Assembly: GCA_037140475.1 (NCBI GenBank)
Contig: JBAXEJ010000012.1
Location: 1-48,026 of the forward strand
Length of the DNA stretch: 48,026 bases
Reading direction: 5' to 3'
Source: PALSA-1006 sp037140475
Lineage (GTDB): Bacteria > Pseudomonadota > Gammaproteobacteria > Burkholderiales > Gallionellaceae
How positions within the stretch are numbered: the stretch's first letter is position 1; each line of letters starts with the position of its first letter. A program made the position numbers and the translations under genes. Shown one piece after another: positions 7,537-16,306 of the stretch. The notes beneath the pieces were generated by a model. It was not told where the DNA came from. It saw only the letters and a program-made list of their open reading frames with translations, and ran no database searches.

Positions 7537-9500
7537 TACTCACCCAACCCCATTTGAATGTAGCCAGTTGGGCAAACGTCTGCACAGATATGGCAACCAA
7601 TGCACTTATCATAGTCAGTTGCGACATAACGACCCAAGGTAGACTCGCTCTTCTTAACGCGGTAAACAGCAGTCTGTGGGCAGTACATCACACAGTTGTC
7701 ACACTCAAAGCACATACCACAGCTCATACAACGCTTAGCTTCAGCAACTGCATTGCCTTCGTTCAGTGCCATCAAGCGCTCTTCAAAGTTGTTCAACGCT
7801 GTCTCTTTATCTAGCGTGATGATGTCACGTTGGATGCGAGGAACTGCATTAAAGTGGCCTAAGAACAATTTATCATGTGGAATTACATAGCGATCTGAAC
7901 GGTCATCAAAGTTGTGCACCGCAGACGCTGAGTCCCAGGTACCACGTAGCGGTTCAGTAGCCGGCTTAACTTCAATACCTTTTTCTACCAACTTACGCAT
8001 CAAATCAAACTGGTGAGCATCAATCTTTGGACGCTTATCCAAATCCATTCCCAGCATGTAGTTGTGCATACCGTCAGCCGCGATAGAACCGTGACCAATA
8101 GCTGTCGTTAACAAGTGCGGCTTGATTGCATCACCACCCGCAAACACGCCTTTTTGGCCATTCACAATGTAGTTACGGTCTGTAGAGATCGCGCCTTTAC
8201 CATTGTTAAATGCCTCAAGACCAGTGAAATCAACGGCTTGGCCAATCGCAGAAACGATCAGATCAGCTTCAATATTGTGCTCGCTACCTTCAATGTTTTT
8301 GATCTCTAATTTGCCACCTGTAAACTTGGCTTCACAACGCGCCACACGTAGCGCTGTCGCACGGCCGTTTGCATCTTTAACAACGCCAACAGGAACCAAA
8401 CTACCAAGGATCGCGATACCTTCAGCAATCGCTTGCTCAATTTCATGCTTGTTAGCTTGCATCTTGTCGATATTGAACACCGATGTCAGTGTTACATCGC
8501 AACCTTGCTTAGCCGAGATAGAGGCAACGTCATGAGCCAAGTGACCGGCAATTGCTTGCTCTGAATCTGTTTGCTTAGCTGTAGAGATATGACCCAAACG
8601 ACGAGCAACCGTTGCAACGTCGATAGATGTATCACCACCACCGACAACGACTACACGCTTTCCAACGTGTTGCAAACGACCATTGTTGAAAGCCTGCAAG
8701 AACGCTGTCGCTGTAACTACGTTAGGTGCATCGCCGTCAGCAATTGGCAGAGCACGACCCGCTTGTGCGCCCATACCCAAGAATACTGAATCGAAATCTT
8801 TGTTCAGCTGATCCATAGTGACATCTTTGCCAACACGCGTGTTCAAACGAACTTTAACGCCGAGGTCAAGAATACGTTGAATCTCTGAATCCAAGACATC
8901 ACGTGGCGTACGGAAGCCAGGAATACCATAACGCATCATGCCGCCAAGCTGGTCATGATCATCAAATACAGTTACTTCATGACCTTTTAATGCGAGTTGA
9001 TAAGCGCAAGACAAACTCGCTGGACCGCCACCGATAACTGCTGCTTTTTTGCCAGTTGGCTTAGCAGTGCTTACAAACTTCAATTTGTTTGCAATCGCGT
9101 ATTCACCCAAGAAGTGCTCAACAGAGTTAATACCTACGTGATCTTCAACTTCATTACGGTTGCAACCACTTTCGCAAGGTGCAGGGCAAACACGACCCAT
9201 TACTGATGGGAATGGATTAGCCTCTGTCAAACGACGCCATGCGTACTCTTGCCAAGGCATTGTTGGCTTGCCATCCTTACCCACTGGAGGTTTTTCAGTG
9301 CCACGAACGATAGCCAAATAACCACGGATATCTTCACCTGCTGGGCAGCTGCCTTGGCACGGAGGAGTTGACTGAATATAAGTAGGACATTTGTGTGAGT
9401 AGCTAGCCTGAAAAATTCTTTCACTGCTTTTAACTTTAGTGTCTCCGTCTTTATAGCGACGGAAAGTAATATTTTTGTTAACTTCTGTTGTTGCTGACAT
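7536..9500 (-). CDS. dsrL: DsrL, NAD(P)H:acceptor iron-sulfur flavoprotein
   Basis: This 654-residue protein resembles the glutamate synthase small subunit. The N-terminal region has 4Fe-4S cysteines C38, C48, C52 and C105, C109, C113. An FAD dinucleotide fold follows (VIGGGPASLSCAYQL, from about 155), then a second Rossmann motif (VVVVGGGDTSIDVA) for NAD(P). The C-terminal segment carries two ferredoxin clusters (CMSCGMCFEC, then CIGCHICADVCPTG). DsrL links DsrAB to NAD(P) and is required for sulfur oxidation in Allochromatium. A strong GGAGG lies 8 bases before the ATG. The 145 bases between dsrK and dsrL (9501-9645) are the largest gap in the operon and may hold an internal promoter, though I see no clear one. 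The order dsrK-dsrL-dsrJ is that of sulfur oxidisers. Confidence 0.96.
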   Translation of the reverse strand: MSATTEVNKNITFRRYKDGDTKVKSSERIFQASYSHKCPTYIQSTPPCQGSCPAGEDIRGYLAIVRGTEKPPVGKDGKPTMPWQEYAWRRLTEANPFPSVMGRVCPAPCESGCNRNEVEDHVGINSVEHFLGEYAIANKLKFVSTAKPTGKKAAVIGGGPASLSCAYQLALKGHEVTVFDDHDQLGGMMRYGIPGFRTPRDVLDSEIQRILDLGVKVRLNTRVGKDVTMDQLNKDFDSVFLGMGAQAGRALPIADGDAPNVVTATAFLQAFNNGRLQHVGKRVVVVGGGDTSIDVATVARRLGHISTAKQTDSEQAIAGHLAHDVASISAKQGCDVTLTSVFNIDKMQANKHEIEQAIAEGIAILGSLVPVGVVKDANGRATALRVARCEAKFTGGKLEIKNIEGSEHNIEADLIVSAIGQAVDFTGLEAFNNGKGAISTDRNYIVNGQKGVFAGGDAIKPHLLTTAIGHGSIAADGMHNYMLGMDLDKRPKIDAHQFDLMRKLVEKGIEVKPATEPLRGTWDSASAVHNFDDRSDRYVIPHDKLFLGHFNAVPRIQRDIITLDKETALNNFEERLMALNEGNAVAEAKRCMSCGMCFECDNCVMYCPQTAVYRVKKSESTLGRYVATDYDKCIGCHICADVCPTGYIQMGLGE

Positions 9501-9645
9501 GTGTCCTACCTCCAGTAAATTGTTAAGGCGTCTCTACAATCGTACAAAATTTTTGAAATACTAGCCGCTTACTTGTCTCTTTAAATTGAGGCTTAAAATT
9601 ATTCGGCCAAATTTCAGTGTTTACTACATACAACAATAAAAAAAC

Positions 9646-11178
9646 TTATTTATGCTCACCCAAAATAATCGCATTACTTACCAGTTGGTGCACTCCACCA
9701 ACTACGCGACGATCAAAACCGTAAATTGGTAAAACTTTAGTGAACTGCGCTTTGCAAATCGCACAAATCGTAGCCATGAAGTTTACGCCGTGCTCATCTA
9801 CCGCCTGCTTCAAAACTTCCATACGCGGCAAAGCACCCTTTACACGTACATCCAACAAGTCATCTGTTAGCAAACCACCACCGCCACCGCAACAGAATGT
9901 TTGTTCGCGCGTTGTGCTTGGCGTCATTTCATAGAAATTATTTGCTACAGTCTTAATGATGTTACGTGGTATCTCAAACTGCCCACCGGCGTAATCGCCC
10001 ATGCGCGAACCGCGCGCGACGTTACAAGAGTCATGAAATGTAATGATGTGCTTATCATTTTTCGACTTGTCGAACGATAAACGCTCATCTTGAATCATGT
10101 CCCAAGTGAATTCACAAATATGAGATGGCTGCTTGTAACGGTGATCTAGTTGCTTCTGCAACATTTGTGCAAAGCGGTCGTTCGCATCAGCCCCATCGCC
10201 CACACCAGTCAGCGTATTCCAGAAGCTGTATGCAACACGCCATGCATGACCACACTCACCAACCACAATGCGCTTAACACCCAACTCCAAAGCGGCCTGA
10301 CGAATGCGCATCGCAATTTGACGAAGCTGATCGTAGTTTCCGATAAACATGCCGAAGTTACCTGCCTCAGATGACATCGAGGAAAGTGTCCAGCTTGTTC
10401 CTGTAGCATGAAATACTTTTGCGTAACCAATCAAACTATCAATATGCGGCTCAGCAAAAAAGTCTGCTGAAGGCGTAATCAAAAGCACTTCCGCTCCTTT
10501 GACATCCATCGGGAATTTGACATCAATGCCGGTGGCTTCTTTTACGTCCTCTTCCAGACCCTCGAGGGTATCTTGAAGTGCATTCTGTGGCAGACCTAAG
10601 TTATTACCAATGCGATGAACTTTACCAATAATTTCGTTGGAGTATTTTTGACCATAACCAATAGAGTCAAGAATCTCGCGCGCAGCCATTGTCACTTCAG
10701 CTGTATCAATACCATAAGGGCAGAAGACAGAACAACGACGACACTCGGAGCACTGATGATAGTAGTTGTACCACTCATCCAAAACTTCTTTAGTTAGATC
10801 ACGCGCGCCCACCAATTTTGGAAATAATTTTCCAGGCAAAGTGAAATAACGGCGATAAACACTGCGCATCAAGTCTTGACGCGCAACTGGCATATTTTTT
10901 GGATCTTGCGTACCAATAAAATAGTGGCACTTGTCAGAGCAGGCACCACAGTGGACGCAAGCATCCATGTAAACTTTTAACGAGCGATATTTCGATAACA
11001 AATCGCCCATTTTAGCGATTGTTTTATCATGCCAATCTTCAACCAGCGCGCCAGGAAAGCCAATTGCTGTGTTGATTTTTTCGTTAGCAACATAAGGCCC
11101 CTTGCTTTCCATTGCTCCTGGAATGAGCTTCGGAATTGTTGGGAAAGGACGATATGCTGGTGCAGTGATATCACTCAT
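9646..11178 (-). CDS. dsrK: DsrK, HdrD-like catalytic subunit of DsrMKJOP
   Basis: I place the start at ATG 11178, which overlaps the dsrM stop as ATGA; a more upstream in-frame start would cut into dsrM. The protein has 510 residues. It shows two 4Fe-4S ferredoxin motifs (C74, C77, C80, C84 in CVHCGACSDKC; then CSECRRCSVFC), then two cysteine-rich CCG-type regions (SCNVARG and CCGGGGG), the signature of heterodisulfide reductase HdrD. DsrK is the cytoplasmic catalytic subunit and is thought to oxidise or reduce DsrC thiols and trisulfide. There is no membrane segment; DsrM is its anchor and is encoded directly upstream. Confidence 0.96.
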   Translation of the reverse strand: MSDITAPAYRPFPTIPKLIPGAMESKGPYVANEKINTAIGFPGALVEDWHDKTIAKMGDLLSKYRSLKVYMDACVHCGACSDKCHYFIGTQDPKNMPVARQDLMRSVYRRYFTLPGKLFPKLVGARDLTKEVLDEWYNYYHQCSECRRCSVFCPYGIDTAEVTMAAREILDSIGYGQKYSNEIIGKVHRIGNNLGLPQNALQDTLEGLEEDVKEATGIDVKFPMDVKGAEVLLITPSADFFAEPHIDSLIGYAKVFHATGTSWTLSSMSSEAGNFGMFIGNYDQLRQIAMRIRQAALELGVKRIVVGECGHAWRVAYSFWNTLTGVGDGADANDRFAQMLQKQLDHRYKQPSHICEFTWDMIQDERLSFDKSKNDKHIITFHDSCNVARGSRMGDYAGGQFEIPRNIIKTVANNFYEMTPSTTREQTFCCGGGGGLLTDDLLDVRVKGALPRMEVLKQAVDEHGVNFMATICAICKAQFTKVLPIYGFDRRVVGGVHQLVSNAIILGEHK

Positions 11179-11900
11179 TTGCCGATCTCCTGGCTTTGCG
11201 CCCAATTTGAAATATGGCGCTTTTCACGCGGATTGTCTGTTTGATTACGGCTAGGTGAGAAAAATATTCCCGGCGCATGCAACAACTTACTAATCGGGAA
11301 GATTAGCAACAGGAGCGCCACAGCTGCCAGGTGCAAGAATAACAATGCATCAGCCGGTAACGGCTGAACACTAAAATGCATCCATCCCTGGAAAAATCCT
11401 TTGACGGCAATCACGTCAGTATGTGAAACAAATTTCATCAACAACCCAGAGCCTGCAATTGCGACAAACAACAAAAGCATTAAGTGATCTGAAGGTGTAG
11501 AGATATAGCGAATGCGCTCAACGAAAATGCGGCGAGCCCACAACCCCATCACGCCCAGCAGCATGGTAATTCCGGCGTACATTCCAAATGGCTGAATCAG
11601 CTCGACCCAACCCCACACAGGATCAGTGAAATAACGCAAATGGCGCATAGTGACCAGTGCCAAACTCGCATGAAACAACCAACCAGCACCCCAAGTCCAC
11701 AAATTAGCCTTAAACAGACTCTCAAAGAAAACTACTTCTCGAGCCATACGCAACACCACACCCGCTTGGGTTGTTGGCGCTGGCGTTGTAGGTATTTTAA
11801 GTGGCGCTGGAGTACTTGCGTAGGTACGAATCCGATGAATAAGACCTACGACGAACACCAAAGTCGCAAGATAAAAAAGAATTGCAAACATCGCGCTCAT
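11175..11900 (-). CDS. dsrM: DsrM, NarI-like cytochrome b membrane subunit
   Basis: A 241-residue membrane protein with about five hydrophobic helices, the first near the N-terminus (FAILFYLATLVFVVGLIHRI), of the nitrate reductase gamma (NarI) family. Histidines such as those in WLFHASLALVTMRH and in FLHLAAVALLLL are candidate b-haem ligands. It anchors DsrK and exchanges electrons with quinone. It follows dsrC after 32 bases and overlaps dsrK by four bases. Assignment is firm from family and neighbours. Confidence 0.94.
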   Translation of the reverse strand: MSAMFAILFYLATLVFVVGLIHRIRTYASTPAPLKIPTTPAPTTQAGVVLRMAREVVFFESLFKANLWTWGAGWLFHASLALVTMRHLRYFTDPVWGWVELIQPFGMYAGITMLLGVMGLWARRIFVERIRYISTPSDHLMLLLFVAIAGSGLLMKFVSHTDVIAVKGFFQGWMHFSVQPLPADALLFLHLAAVALLLLIFPISKLLHAPGIFFSPSRNQTDNPREKRHISNWAQSQEIGK

Positions 11901-11932
11901 CGTTAGGTTCTATCTTTCAAGGAATTAATAAA

Positions 11933-12268
11933 TTAAACGCAACCAGTTGGCTTTGGTAGACCAGCAATCTTACATGCTTGCTTACCTGGACCGTACGGGA
12001 ACAAACCATAGAGGTACTCGCTGGTACCTTTTTCTGGTCCGAGCTTCTTGCCAATTGCTTTAGTCAGAACACGAACCGCTGGAGCGATTTGATATTCTTC
12101 AAAGTATTCACGCAAGAAGTTAATAACTTCCCAATGCTGGTCAGTCAATTCAACGCTTTCTGTCACCGCCAAGTACTTACCCACCTCTGGATTCCACTCA
12201 GCCAAATTAACCAAATAACCTTCTTCATCAGTCTCGTATGATTTACCGCCAACTTCAATTTGTGACAT
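11933..12268 (-). CDS. dsrC: DsrC, sulfur-carrier substrate protein with two redox cysteines
   Basis: Translation starts at ATG 12268 behind GAGGAAAAT; a longer frame exists but reaches into dsrH and lacks a ribosome-binding site. The 111-residue protein ends in the canonical swinging arm KQACKIAGLPKPTGCV. Both conserved cysteines are present: C99 (CysB) and C110 (CysA, penultimate). DsrC carries sulfur as persulfide or trisulfide between DsrEFH, DsrAB and DsrMK. It lies between dsrH and dsrM. A second DsrC-like gene in this window (16940-17269) lacks both cysteines. Confidence 0.97.
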   Translation of the reverse strand: MSQIEVGGKSYETDEEGYLVNLAEWNPEVGKYLAVTESVELTDQHWEVINFLREYFEEYQIAPAVRVLTKAIGKKLGPEKGTSEYLYGLFPYGPGKQACKIAGLPKPTGCV

Positions 12269-12293
12269 GTTATTTTCCTCTTTTATAAAATTA

Positions 12294-12590
12294 TTACAGC
12301 CAAGACTGAGTCGCTTTATTGCTGATCGCGAGATCAACAAAGCCGCCGTGATCAACACCAGTTACCCCGTCCATTAAGCGATCACCTAAGCCACGCGCTT
12401 CCAAATCAGGCATCAAGACGTAAATCTTGCACTTACCCATCGCCGCACGTACTTTAGCCTCGAAAGAATTACCCTTGGTCGCAGCGTAAACCGCATCTTC
12501 GATTAACAGAATATCGCCTGAAACAGCAACGCGAAGACAGCTATCCAATGTACCGTTCGACAAGGGAGATTTATTGACAATATGTAACAT
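12294..12590 (-). CDS. dsrH: DsrH, TusB-like subunit of the DsrEFH sulfurtransferase
   Basis: A 98-residue protein of the TusB/DsrH family: MLHIVNKSP at the start and GDILLIEDAVYAA around 25-37. C18 lies at the place of the conserved DsrH cysteine. With DsrE and DsrF it forms a hexamer that passes sulfur from TusA to DsrC. It follows dsrF after 9 bases and sits directly in front of dsrC. Confidence 0.94.
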   Translation of the reverse strand: MLHIVNKSPLSNGTLDSCLRVAVSGDILLIEDAVYAATKGNSFEAKVRAAMGKCKIYVLMPDLEARGLGDRLMDGVTGVDHGGFVDLAISNKATQSWL

Positions 12591-12599
12591 TCCGCCCCC

Positions 12600-12968
12600 T
12601 TAGAAACTTAGAACAACGTCTTGCTGATCCATCAATGCGCCCATCTCAGCTCGGCTAAGAACAGTCACATCTACCAGCAAATCATCTTCAGTCAAGCCAC
12701 GCTCTTCCATAGCTTCTTTTTCGACATAGAGTTTTTCTACATCGTAGCCATCCAGTGCGCGGTACGTAGGGGAAAAGTTTTTAATCTCAATTCCCTTAGT
12801 TTGCTGCCCTTTTTTCATCTGATAAACGCCATCATCTAAAAACACAAGGGAAACATCCTGATCGAAAGCGGCTGTAATCAACACAACCTCAAGCGACTCC
12901 AACGCATAAATTGTTCCGTAAGGCGCTTTGCGGTTTACGAACATGAATTTTTTTACAACATCACTCAT
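12600..12968 (-). CDS. dsrF: DsrF, TusC-like subunit of the DsrEFH sulfurtransferase
   Basis: A 122-residue TusC/DsrF protein (VNRKAPYGTIYALESLEVVL at 11-30, then DVSLVFLDDGVYQMKKGQ). It contains no cysteine, consistent with DsrF having a structural rather than sulfur-carrying role in the DsrEFH hexamer. It lies between dsrE and dsrH with gaps of 12 and 9 bases and has a GGGGAGACGAGA ribosome-binding region just before the ATG. Confidence 0.94.
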   Translation of the reverse strand: MSDVVKKFMFVNRKAPYGTIYALESLEVVLITAAFDQDVSLVFLDDGVYQMKKGQQTKGIEIKNFSPTYRALDGYDVEKLYVEKEAMEERGLTEDDLLVDVTVLSRAEMGALMDQQDVVLSF

Positions 12969-12980
12969 TCTCGTCTCCCC

Positions 12981-13340
12981 TTAATCGCCGAACGTAATTA
13001 ATCGATCGCAACTGGTACCCGCTTCAACCAACTGCCCTAAACCAGAAATACGAAATCCTGTCGCCAAGTTTTCTTCACGAATCCCACGGCGCATTGCTGC
13101 TGCAACACACACGACCAAATCAGTCTTGTGCTCTTCAGCCAACTTTGACCAACGGTTAACGATATGACGATCATCCTGCGGAGGATCTGTCAATTTCGAA
13201 GCGTTATTCACGCCATCATGATAGAAAAATACGCGCCATACTTCGTGGCCTTTAGCGATTGCTGCCTTAGCAAACAAATAGGCAGAATCGCTAGCCTGAT
13301 GCTGGTATGGACCCTCATTAACCACAATACCAAACTTCAT
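12981..13340 (-). CDS. dsrE: DsrE, catalytic subunit of the DsrEFH sulfurtransferase
   Basis: The start is ATG 13340 (MKFGIVVNEGPY) with GAAAGGG upstream; a longer frame to 13406 overlaps the end of dsrB and lacks a ribosome-binding site. The 119-residue protein has C78 in VVCVAAAMRRG, the exact position of the active persulfide cysteine of Allochromatium DsrE. It receives sulfur from TusA and hands it to DsrC. It lies 14 bases after dsrB, as usual in sulfur oxidisers; the presence of dsrEFH separates oxidisers from most sulfate reducers. Confidence 0.96.
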   Translation of the reverse strand: MKFGIVVNEGPYQHQASDSAYLFAKAAIAKGHEVWRVFFYHDGVNNASKLTDPPQDDRHIVNRWSKLAEEHKTDLVVCVAAAMRRGIREENLATGFRISGLGQLVEAGTSCDRLITFGD

Positions 13341-13354
13341 ATCAGCCCTTTCAA

Positions 13355-14443
13355 TTAGAAACGGATATGAGCCGAGGCATTGAGGTTCGAACGAGAACCA
13401 CGCCAATCGTCAATTAGATACTTGGTAAAGGGAAGACCTGTCTTCTCAAAGAAGCGTGGCCAGCCAATACGGTCGATCCAGTCAGCCAAACGCTCCCAAG
13501 CGCGAGCATCTTCCTTGTACACACGGAGGATGTTCTTAACTACTGCAGAAACTTCAGGCCAACGTGGTGCATTGTTTGGATAACCAGACGCAACCATCTT
13601 CATGAATGTTGGCTTGCCGCGAGCGTTAGAGTTTTTACCACCAACCCAGATCGCCAACTTTGAATGCTCTGGATCATTGATCTGCATTGGAGGGCATGGT
13701 GGGTAGCAAGCACCGCAGCACATACACTTAGACTCATCAATTTCCAAAGAAGGCTTACCGTTAACCATCGCCGGACGAATCGCAGCAACTGGGCAACGTG
13801 CAACTACGGTAGGGCGCTCACAAACGTTAGCAACCAACTCATGGTTAATAATAGGAGGCTTTGTGTGCTGAACAATAATTGCGAGGTCAGCTTGACCACC
13901 GCAGTTAATTTCGCAGCATGATGTAGACAAGTGAACGCGGTTAGGCATTTCTTCACGTCTAAATTCATCATACAACTCGTCCATCAATGCCTTAACCACG
14001 CCAGATGCGTCAGTACCAGGAATGTCGCAATGCAACCAACCTTGAGTATGAGCAATCATGGTGATTGAGTTACCGGTACCACCTACTGGAAAGCCATTCT
14101 TCTCCAGCTCAGCAATCAACGGAGCAACTTTCTTTTCATCAGAAACGATGTACTCAATGTTAGAGCGAATTGTGAAACGTACACGGCCTTCAGCAAACTT
14201 ATCGGCAATGTCACACAGCTTACGAATTGTATAAACGTCCATCTGACGCGCTGTACCGGCACGCACAGACCAAACCTGGTCGCCAGAGTGAGCTACGTGA
14301 TGTAACACACCTGGACGTGGACGGTCATGATATTTCCAATTGCCGTAGTTCTTTTCCAAAGAGGGGTGCAAGAATTTTTTATTATCCGGCACACCAGTTT
14401 CTTTTGGCTTACGCTTTGCTGCTGGTTGAACTGCTTGATTCAT
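13355..14443 (-). CDS. dsrB: DsrB, reverse dissimilatory sulfite reductase beta subunit
   Basis: A 362-residue subunit of siroheme sulfite reductase. Residues 176-181 (CCEINC) and the later CPVAAIRP segment supply the siroheme-4Fe-4S cysteines. A ferredoxin domain follows with CMCCGACYPPCPP. Together with DsrA it oxidises sulfur bound to DsrC to sulfite in the cytoplasm; the sulfur-oxidiser type is indicated by the neighbouring dsrEFH and dsrL. It starts 10 bases after dsrA with a GAGGAGAAAAT ribosome-binding site. Confidence 0.98.
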   Translation of the reverse strand: MNQAVQPAAKRKPKETGVPDNKKFLHPSLEKNYGNWKYHDRPRPGVLHHVAHSGDQVWSVRAGTARQMDVYTIRKLCDIADKFAEGRVRFTIRSNIEYIVSDEKKVAPLIAELEKNGFPVGGTGNSITMIAHTQGWLHCDIPGTDASGVVKALMDELYDEFRREEMPNRVHLSTSCCEINCGGQADLAIIVQHTKPPIINHELVANVCERPTVVARCPVAAIRPAMVNGKPSLEIDESKCMCCGACYPPCPPMQINDPEHSKLAIWVGGKNSNARGKPTFMKMVASGYPNNAPRWPEVSAVVKNILRVYKEDARAWERLADWIDRIGWPRFFEKTGLPFTKYLIDDWRGSRSNLNASAHIRF

Positions 14444-14453
14444 TATTTTCTCC

Positions 14454-15749
14454 TCAGGCCGCTTGTTTTTTTGCGTTGATTTTTGCTACTTCTTCTTCCC
14501 AACCATCTGTACGTACATACGGATTCATACGTGGGTTGCTAATCATTGCTGGATCAACATCAACCTCCATCGCATCTAGGAAGTTAGTTAGACCAATACG
14601 CTCGATCATCTCACCCGTACGCTCGTGCTCCAAAGCGTTTTCAGCGAAGAAGTCAATTGTGCGCTGAGCGAAATCAACCAATGCTTCTTGATCTTTATCA
14701 GTATCCAACTTGATAAATGGCAGAACCACGGTACCCATCAAACCACCAATCTTCAGGTGACTCTTACCACCCACCAGAACTGTAGCACCCTTATCTTTAC
14801 CAGGAGCCAAAGCACCAGTCATTACGTTAATGCAGTGCATGCAACGTACGCAGTCTTGGTTGTCGATTTCAATAGCATGTGTATCGCTAACTGCAACGCT
14901 AGTGATATGTGCGCCAGCTTTAATCTTCTTGATTTCTTTAACCTGGAAAGTTTTAGTTGGGCAGCGTGAAACAACGTCATTTACCAACTCATCCATACCG
15001 TGCTTAGCAAACCATTTCTTAGCCAAAGTCTCGTCAGAGCGCATGTTGTCGCGCCATGTACCGATAACAGCCATGTCTGAACGCTGAACAGAGTTCATAC
15101 AGTCGTTAGGGCAGCCAGAGAACTTAAACTTGAATTTGTATGGCAGAGATGGACGGTGAATATCATCCAAGAATGTGTTCAAAACATTACGGTGTGTTTT
15201 AGCTTCGTCGTAGCATGACTGCTCGCAACGTGCCGCACCAACGCAAGACATAGAAGTACGCACAGCAGGACCCGCGCCACCCAAGTCAAAACCCATCTCG
15301 TTGAATTCGTCAAATGCGTGCTGAACGTTTTCTGTTGTAGCACCTTGGAACATGATATCGCCAGACTGACCGTGGAATGCAATCAGACCAGAACCATGCT
15401 TCTCCCAGATGTCGCAGAACTGGCGCAGAGTACCTGTATCGTAGTGCATACCTGGAGGAGGCATAATGCGCAGAGTATGGAACTCAGCAGCATCTTTGTA
15501 CTTAGGCGTGCCGTCAGCGTTTTTCAATTCAGTAAAGCGAGGAATAACACCGCCGCCGTAACCGAACACACCAACCGTACCACCTTTCCAGTAACCTTTT
15601 TTAGTCTCGTAAGACTCTTCAAGCTGACCTAACAGATCAACTACATAGTCTTTATTTTTCGCCAAATCTTTCAATCCAGTCACAAAACTGGGCCACGGGC
15701 CCGACTCGAGTTGATCGAGGTTAGGGGTATCATGCATTTTCTTCGCCAT
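14454..15749 (-). CDS. dsrA: DsrA, reverse dissimilatory sulfite reductase alpha subunit
   Basis: A 431-residue subunit with C169 and C175 (SCVGAARC) and C213 and C217 (GCPNDC), the CX5C...CX3C set that binds the siroheme-linked 4Fe-4S cluster. An inserted ferredoxin domain starts at C300 (CVRCMHC). It forms an alpha2beta2 enzyme with DsrB and works in the oxidative direction. An AAAGGA ribosome-binding site precedes the ATG. It is the first gene of the roughly 15-kb dsr operon. The upstream region holds two candidate NarL-like sites (15815-15835 and 15981-15996). Confidence 0.98.
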   Translation of the reverse strand: MAKKMHDTPNLDQLESGPWPSFVTGLKDLAKNKDYVVDLLGQLEESYETKKGYWKGGTVGVFGYGGGVIPRFTELKNADGTPKYKDAAEFHTLRIMPPPGMHYDTGTLRQFCDIWEKHGSGLIAFHGQSGDIMFQGATTENVQHAFDEFNEMGFDLGGAGPAVRTSMSCVGAARCEQSCYDEAKTHRNVLNTFLDDIHRPSLPYKFKFKFSGCPNDCMNSVQRSDMAVIGTWRDNMRSDETLAKKWFAKHGMDELVNDVVSRCPTKTFQVKEIKKIKAGAHITSVAVSDTHAIEIDNQDCVRCMHCINVMTGALAPGKDKGATVLVGGKSHLKIGGLMGTVVLPFIKLDTDKDQEALVDFAQRTIDFFAENALEHERTGEMIERIGLTNFLDAMEVDVDPAMISNPRMNPYVRTDGWEEEVAKINAKKQAA

Positions 15750-15814
15750 AATTTTTCCTTTAAGTCGGCAGCCAAAGCTTCACCGATAACTAGTTTTAAT
15801 GACCCCGCAAGAGA

Positions 15815-15835
15815 ACGGGTAGATTTAATAACCCT
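15815..15835. promoter_or_regulatory. Outward-facing pair of NarL-like half-sites upstream of dsrA
   Basis: ACGGGTA (15815-15821) and TAACCCT (15829-15835) form an inverted pair with a 7-base spacer, 66-86 bases upstream of the dsrA start codon. A similar pair (AGGGGTA, 6 bases, TTACCCT) lies at 43444-43463 near soeA and the kinase. The half-sites resemble NarL heptamers. Function is inferred. Confidence 0.35.
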
Positions 15836-15980
15836 TTAAAATACTGGGGCTGGTACTACAAACGGTTAATCCAACTGGGCCGCGGCTTAGAATCAATACC
15901 AAAGCGCCCAATTTCCGATGGATGCGAATAGTAAAGCGCATCAAGTGCGTAAACCATAGCCCCTAGCAACTAGCACCAAG

Positions 15981-15996
15981 TAACCCTTACGGGCTA
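15981..15996. promoter_or_regulatory. Candidate NarL-like 7-2-7 operator (dsr / accessory operon)
   Basis: The sequence TAACCCT-TA-CGGGCTA is an imperfect inverted repeat with two central bases, the layout of NarL-type 7-2-7 sites. Near-identical palindromes occur at 31431-31446 (upstream of tusA) and 43392-43407 (between soeA and the kinase gene). It is 232 bases from the dsrA start and 41 bases from the start of the divergent operon. Confidence 0.45.
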
Positions 15997-16036
15997 TCTC
16001 AAAAAATCCCCTAGTAGTATTTCAAACGCATGGCTA

Positions 16037-16306
16037 ATGGATATAAACTCGCGTCCCGAATATAAAGCGATTCACATTATTTACATGGCGCAAATTAACG
16101 AGCTCGGCAAGTTTAGAGTGCCTATTGGCAATCAAGAAATCGAATTGCAACAAATAGATCATGTTGAAGGCGGCATGAGTATGTTGCGCACGCGTATTCG
16201 TGAAGCCAAGCGCTTCACCATTTTCGATGTTGACTCTATCACTGCCCGTCATTGGGCAAAGATAATGACTGATTGGGCTGACTCTCAGGAACAAAGCGGC
16301 AAATGA
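16037..16306 (+). CDS. Unrecognised small cytoplasmic protein, first gene of accessory sulfur operon
   Basis: An 89-residue protein (MDINSRPEYKAIHIIYMAQI, then GKFRVPIGNQEIELQQ and GGMSMLRTRIREAKRFTIFDVD). It has no signal peptide, membrane helix or cysteine. The pattern suggests a small alpha/beta fold with a basic patch around residues 51-59 (RTRIREAKR) and a C-terminal helix (ITARHWAKIMTDWADS). I do not recognise the family. No clear ribosome-binding site precedes the ATG, so it may be leaderless or weakly initiated. Its stop overlaps the next start as ATGA, so it is translationally coupled to the Cas6-like gene, which suggests a joint function. Confidence 0.8.
   Translation: MDINSRPEYKAIHIIYMAQINELGKFRVPIGNQEIELQQIDHVEGGMSMLRTRIREAKRFTIFDVDSITARHWAKIMTDWADSQEQSGK

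Larger units (their letters stand above)
15750..16036. promoter_or_regulatory. Divergent promoter region between dsrA and the accessory sulfur operon
   Basis: A 287-base gap separates the diverging starts of dsrA (minus) and the 16037 gene (plus), so it should contain both promoters. It is richer in A+T than the genes and holds repeated TAACCC/GGGTTA-like half-sites. A TAGTAT box at 16015-16020 could be the -10 of the plus operon, which would leave almost no leader before the ATG at 16037. No strong -35 is visible and transcription starts are not established. Confidence 0.6.

Noticed and set aside
14454..15749. dsrAB as a reductive (sulfate-reducing) enzyme
   Set aside because: dsrEFH, dsrL, soeABC, sqr and sox are present, and no sat/apr-type reducing cluster or dsrD is seen in the window.
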